Assembly (NCBI GenBank): GCA_964459065.1
Contig: CAYWMN010000164.1
Span: forward strand, 1 to 8,570
Source: JAMCXS01 sp964459065
GTDB taxonomy: Bacteria; Acidobacteriota; Terriglobia; UBA7540
DNA: 8,570 nt
Reading direction: 5' to 3'
Shown here piece after piece: positions 6,096 through 8,570 of this stretch. The stretch's first letter is position 1; each line of letters starts with the position of its first letter. Under the pieces are notes generated by a model. That model made no database searches. It saw only the letters and a program-made list of their open reading frames with translations, and was not told the DNA's origin. Both the position numbers and the translations under genes were made by a program.

Positions 6096-7013
6096 ATGGA
6101 CTTAAAAACCAGGATTCTTAATCCGAATCTTCCAGTCGTCTTTTTTGAGATGGTCCCTCCCATTAAGGGGAAACCGGAAGCGCTCCGGTCTGTCATGGGC
6201 GAAATCTCTAAGATCCATGAACTCGCCGACGCCATCAATCTCCCGGAAATCCACGATGAAAACAGGAGCGGCGAAAGAACTTTTAAATTCGTGCCGCGCG
6301 TCGAACCTCGGATTCTGGGCAGGGAAATCCGGACCGAATTTGGCACGGACATTGTCCTGAACCGCTGTGTGGTGTACGAGAAGGATCAAGCGGCATGGTA
6401 CCGCGAAACGGTGGAGAAATTTGGCATTGAGAACGTGGTGCTGGTCGGCGGAGAATCCAGCAGCGTTCAATACCCCGGACCCAACGTCGCCCAGGCCGCA
6501 AGAGAAATCCTGGCCACCGGATTGCCGGCAACACTGGGCGGAATCAGCATTCCCAGCCGCTCGAACGAAGTGGAACGCATTCGGCGCAAAGCGGCTGAGG
6601 GCTTAAGCTTTGTCACAACCCAGGTCCTGTTTGATTCCAATGACATCGTCTGGCTGATTCAGCGCCTCAACGGTCTTGAAGCCCGCATCTTCTTGAGCTT
6701 CGCTCCCATAAGCCACGAACGCGATCTTCACTTTCTCCGATGGCTGGGCGCCGACGCGCCTGACCACCTGGACGATTTCTTGATTCAAAATTCCGCCCAA
6801 ACCCCGGAGCGCGCTTTTGAAAGAAGCTTGAACCTGGCGCAGCGAATCCTGATGGATGTTTTTGACAACCTGCCACCTGACCCGCCTCCCCTGGGAATTA
6901 ACATTGAGCACATCAACCGCCGCAATTTCAATTTTGCGGTTCTCATGCTCGAGCAGCTTAGAACCTTTTACTCAAACCTGCTCGCAGCGCGGAGACGGCC
7001 CACGCTCATCTAA
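6096..7013 (+). CDS. methylenetetrahydrofolate reductase-like protein, non-canonical
   Basis: The 305-residue protein aligns by eye along its length with MetF, the TIM-barrel enzyme that reduces 5,10-methylene- to 5-methyl-tetrahydrofolate for methionine synthesis. Shared points are FFEMVPP with E18 (the catalytic Glu of FEFFPP), GIENVVLVGGESS (110-122, matching the GI-RHIVALRGD strand), FVTTQVLFD with Q176 (172-180), and a C-terminal INIEHINRRNF resembling the FHFYTLNRA end. Differences are strong: E120 sits where MetF has the flavin-contacting Asp, the loop arginine is missing, and the YPEVHPE motif is replaced by SIPSRSNEV. Non-canonical MTHFRs are known from mycobacteria, and this may be of that kind. 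It has its own promoter candidate and is convergent with ppa. Reductase activity is inferred, and another folate or one-carbon role is possible. Confidence 0.75.
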   Translation: MDLKTRILNPNLPVVFFEMVPPIKGKPEALRSVMGEISKIHELADAINLPEIHDENRSGERTFKFVPRVEPRILGREIRTEFGTDIVLNRCVVYEKDQAAWYRETVEKFGIENVVLVGGESSSVQYPGPNVAQAAREILATGLPATLGGISIPSRSNEVERIRRKAAEGLSFVTTQVLFDSNDIVWLIQRLNGLEARIFLSFAPISHERDLHFLRWLGADAPDHLDDFLIQNSAQTPERAFERSLNLAQRILMDVFDNLPPDPPPLGINIEHINRRNFNFAVLMLEQLRTFYSNLLAARRRPTLI

Positions 7014-7127
7014 GGCCCCCAAGGGGTTCAGGAAGGTCCGGCAACGGGGCGGCTCAGACCCTCAGTTCAAGAAAGAATAGACCGGGGTCAGGCGGGTGCA
7101 CCAATTCCCTGTATGGATTCCAGCGTT
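7014..7127. other. convergent gap between the MTHFR-like gene and ppa, possible repeat relic
   Basis: This 114-base gap separates two converging genes. It holds a short stem directly after the stop codon (CCCC 7016-7019 with GGGG 7023-7026) and no T-run in either direction. The segment AATAGACCGGGGTCAGG (7076-7092), with CTCAGACCC at 7053-7061, resembles half of GGGGTCAGACCCC-type palindromes that I recall from intergenic repeats, but no full palindrome is present. I see no gene in it. Confidence 0.3.
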
Positions 7128-7694
7128 TTAAGAGGAAGCGACAGCGGTTTGTTCCGGGCTCGCGGTCCCCAGAGTATCCAGATACCGCTGGCGGCTTTCA
7201 AGGATGGCCTGGCGCGCTTCTCGAGGGCCTTTCCAGCCCTCCATTCGAGTCTTTTTTCCCTCAAGCTCTTTGTAGATCGTAAAGAAGTGCTCGATTTCGG
7301 TCAGGACGTGAGTAAAAATCTGATCAATGGTGTGAATCTGCTCATAACGCGGGTTCCGGTCAGGGACAGCGAGTATTTTTGTGTCCCGTCCGTGCTCGTC
7401 CACCATGGCTAGCAATCCCACGGGGCGCACATCCAGCATGCAGCCGGGGAATGTCGCCTCATCGACCGAGACAAGCACGTCCAGCGGGTCGTCGTCCTCG
7501 GCAAGGGTTCCGGGGATAAAACCGTAATCCCCAGGATAGTGCATCGGCGAATACAAAGTGCGATCCAGCCGGAAAACACCGAGTTTTGAATCGTACTCGT
7601 ATTTGTTTGACGAGTTCTTAGGAATCTCGACAATCATCCGGACAATCTCCGGAGACTGAGAACCCGGGTCGATGGTGTGTAGCATCGGTTGCAT
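7128..7694 (-). CDS. ppa: family I inorganic pyrophosphatase
   Basis: This cytoplasmic magnesium-dependent enzyme splits pyrophosphate to two phosphates and so drives biosynthetic reactions forward. Of 188 residues, every active-site residue of the E. coli enzyme has a match: E23, K31, E33, R45, Y53, Y57, D67, D69 and D72 in the signature DDDPLDVL, D99, D104, K106, and the pair Y141-K142. The C-terminal tail TASPEQTAVASS is dispensable-looking. I chose the ATG at 7694; the frame stays open upstream to 8093, but that part runs antisense to priA and has no family similarity. A second ATG at 7685 is possible. No close Shine-Dalgarno sequence is seen: GAGGG lies about 18 bases upstream. It is convergent with the MTHFR-like gene and divergent from priA. 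Confidence 0.96.
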   Translation of the reverse strand: MQPMLHTIDPGSQSPEIVRMIVEIPKNSSNKYEYDSKLGVFRLDRTLYSPMHYPGDYGFIPGTLAEDDDPLDVLVSVDEATFPGCMLDVRPVGLLAMVDEHGRDTKILAVPDRNPRYEQIHTIDQIFTHVLTEIEHFFTIYKELEGKKTRMEGWKGPREARQAILESRQRYLDTLGTASPEQTAVASS

Positions 7695-7700
7695 TTTGTT

Positions 7701-7729
7701 AGGGTAGCTAAATCCCTCGATTATTGCAA
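7701..7729 (-). promoter_or_regulatory. candidate ppa promoter next to the start codon
   Basis: On the minus strand TTGCAA (7724-7729) and TACCCT (7701-7706) are 17 bases apart, with only 6 bases between the -10-like box and the ATG. If real, the transcript would be leaderless or nearly so. The -10 match is weak (three of six, with the T-A and final T kept). Confidence 0.25.
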
Positions 7730-7834
7730 GTAAACCGCCCTGCAGCACGCGTCTTCCTGCTGCCAAGAAAGGTAAATTGTTCAATAGAAGCGATTGTCGA
7801 ATAATCTTTTGCGAAGCCGATAAATCTCCCGCAC

Positions 7835-7863
7835 TAGCCAACCCGGGGCGCGTAGCATAGAAT
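7835..7863 (+). promoter_or_regulatory. candidate priA promoter next to the start codon
   Basis: TAGCCA (7835-7840) and TAGAAT (7858-7863) are 17 bases apart, and 6 bases separate the -10-like box from the ATG at 7870. The geometry mirrors the ppa candidate on the other strand. The -35 match is four of six, so confidence is low. Confidence 0.3.
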
Positions 7864-7869
7864 CCTGAG

Positions 7870-8570
7870 ATGCCCCGGAATCGTTCAGTGAAAAAGCCGC
7901 AGCGTAGCCGGCCTCCCGCGCCCGTGATGATCCAAGTGGCGGTTCTGGCCGCCATTCGGCACCCTCTGACGTACTCGCTCCCGGAGTCTCTGGACGTTCG
8001 AGTGGGCCAGCGCCTCCTGGTTCCGCTCGGGTCGCGCCGGGTGATCGGGATCGCGCTGGGCACGGCGCCGGCGCTTCCCTCGGGGGTCCGCATTCGGGAG
8101 GTTATTCGTGTTCTTGACCCTGAGCCGGTCCTCCTGCCGGAACTTTTGACGCTGGGAGAATGGATTGCGGATTACTATTTAGCTCCGCTGGGCGAAGTTT
8201 TCCGCGCCATGTTGCCTTTGCGGCCCCAGACCCGCAAGGTACGCCTGGCCGAGTTGACGGTGGCCGGACGTCAAAGACTTCAGGAAATAGCCGGAAGCCT
8301 TCTTGACGAAACCCGGCAAAGCGCCGAAGCCTGCCTGCTGCGATACGTCGATGAACAGCCTGGTCGAACACTCGAATCACTCCGAAGGAAGTTCGATAAA
8401 ACCTCGCCGGATCTTATTTCCCAGGCCGTCAAGAACAATCTCATTGTGCTTTCAGCCGCCGAGCGCGCGCTCGGCCGGAAAAAAGTCTACGCCATCCGTT
8501 TAGCCGGCCCCTTGGAATCCCGGACACAAAAACTCTCGCCCGTGGCGCGCCGAATTGTTGACGCACTCGA
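7870..8570 (+). CDS. priA: primosomal protein N' (replication restart helicase PriA), N-terminal part
   Basis: PriA rebuilds stalled replication forks by binding the fork and loading the primosome; it is a 3'-5' helicase usually of 730-820 residues. Only 233 codons are inside the window, so the helicase motifs and zinc cysteines are not visible. The 3'-DNA-binding domain is clear: VAVLAAIRHPLTYSLPE (23-39), GQRLLVPLGSRRVIGIALG, then VLDPEPVLLPELLTLGEW and IADYYLAPLGEVFRAMLP (99-116), typical of the family. A winged-helix region follows. An in-frame stop at 7858-7860 limits the start to 7870, or to GTG 7924 / ATG 7927, where the conserved region begins. With the first start, a basic 19-residue leader (MPRNRSVKKPQRSRPP...) precedes the domain. 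No Shine-Dalgarno is visible for either. The gene is divergent from ppa. Confidence 0.93.
   Translation, partial: MPRNRSVKKPQRSRPPAPVMIQVAVLAAIRHPLTYSLPESLDVRVGQRLLVPLGSRRVIGIALGTAPALPSGVRIREVIRVLDPEPVLLPELLTLGEWIADYYLAPLGEVFRAMLPLRPQTRKVRLAELTVAGRQRLQEIAGSLLDETRQSAEACLLRYVDEQPGRTLESLRRKFDKTSPDLISQAVKNNLIVLSAAERALGRKKVYAIRLAGPLESRTQKLSPVARRIVDAL

Noticed and set aside
7695..8093. The ppa frame stays open for 133 more codons upstream of the chosen start.
   Set aside because: The extra part is antisense to priA, has no pyrophosphatase similarity, and the family starts about 20 residues before the conserved EIPK motif, which fits the ATG at 7694.
1..8570. A novel defence, mobile or biosynthetic system.
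   Set aside because: Every sizeable frame is accounted for by a known housekeeping family; no unexplained gene, array, toxin-antitoxin pair or integrase was found.

Overview
The window looks like core-genome DNA of a Gram-negative bacterium. It is GC-rich, every gene has an ordinary housekeeping role, and an MsbA-type lipid exporter points to an outer membrane. The order msbA-like, yicC, gmk, rpoZ, coaBC, type-4 udg, with priA nearby, suggests Acidobacteriota, but that is recall of gene order, not a computed result. I see no phage, plasmid, insertion sequence, CRISPR array, tRNA or rRNA.

Positions 1-5964 hold six genes on the plus strand that read like one operon or two nested ones. A good sigma70-type promoter (75-103) and a perfect TGTGA-N6-TCACA dyad (10-25) precede an ABC exporter (154-1968). 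Then come a YicC/YloC endoribonuclease (2023-2916), guanylate kinase (2913-3560, 4-base overlap), RNA polymerase omega (3561-3767, no spacing), a 122-base structured gap, bifunctional CoaBC (3890-5113) and an iron-sulfur type-4 uracil-DNA glycosylase (5119-5964). Together they cover envelope lipid export, RNA turnover, GMP to GDP conversion, transcription, coenzyme A synthesis and uracil repair.

Positions 5965-7127 hold a gap with an extended -10 promoter candidate and a hairpin, then a divergent methylenetetrahydrofolate reductase-like gene (6096-7013). It is convergent with an inorganic pyrophosphatase on the minus strand (7128-7694). A 175-base gap separates the pyrophosphatase from the divergent start of priA (7870, running off the window). 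Both of these genes lack a visible Shine-Dalgarno sequence and have -10-like hexamers 6 bases before the ATG.

I found no clear new multi-gene system. The best leads are the non-canonical reductase, the alternative pairings in the rpoZ-coaBC leader, the omega subunit without the N-terminal MAR motif and in frame behind the gmk stop codon, and the symmetric, possibly leaderless, ppa/priA divergent region.
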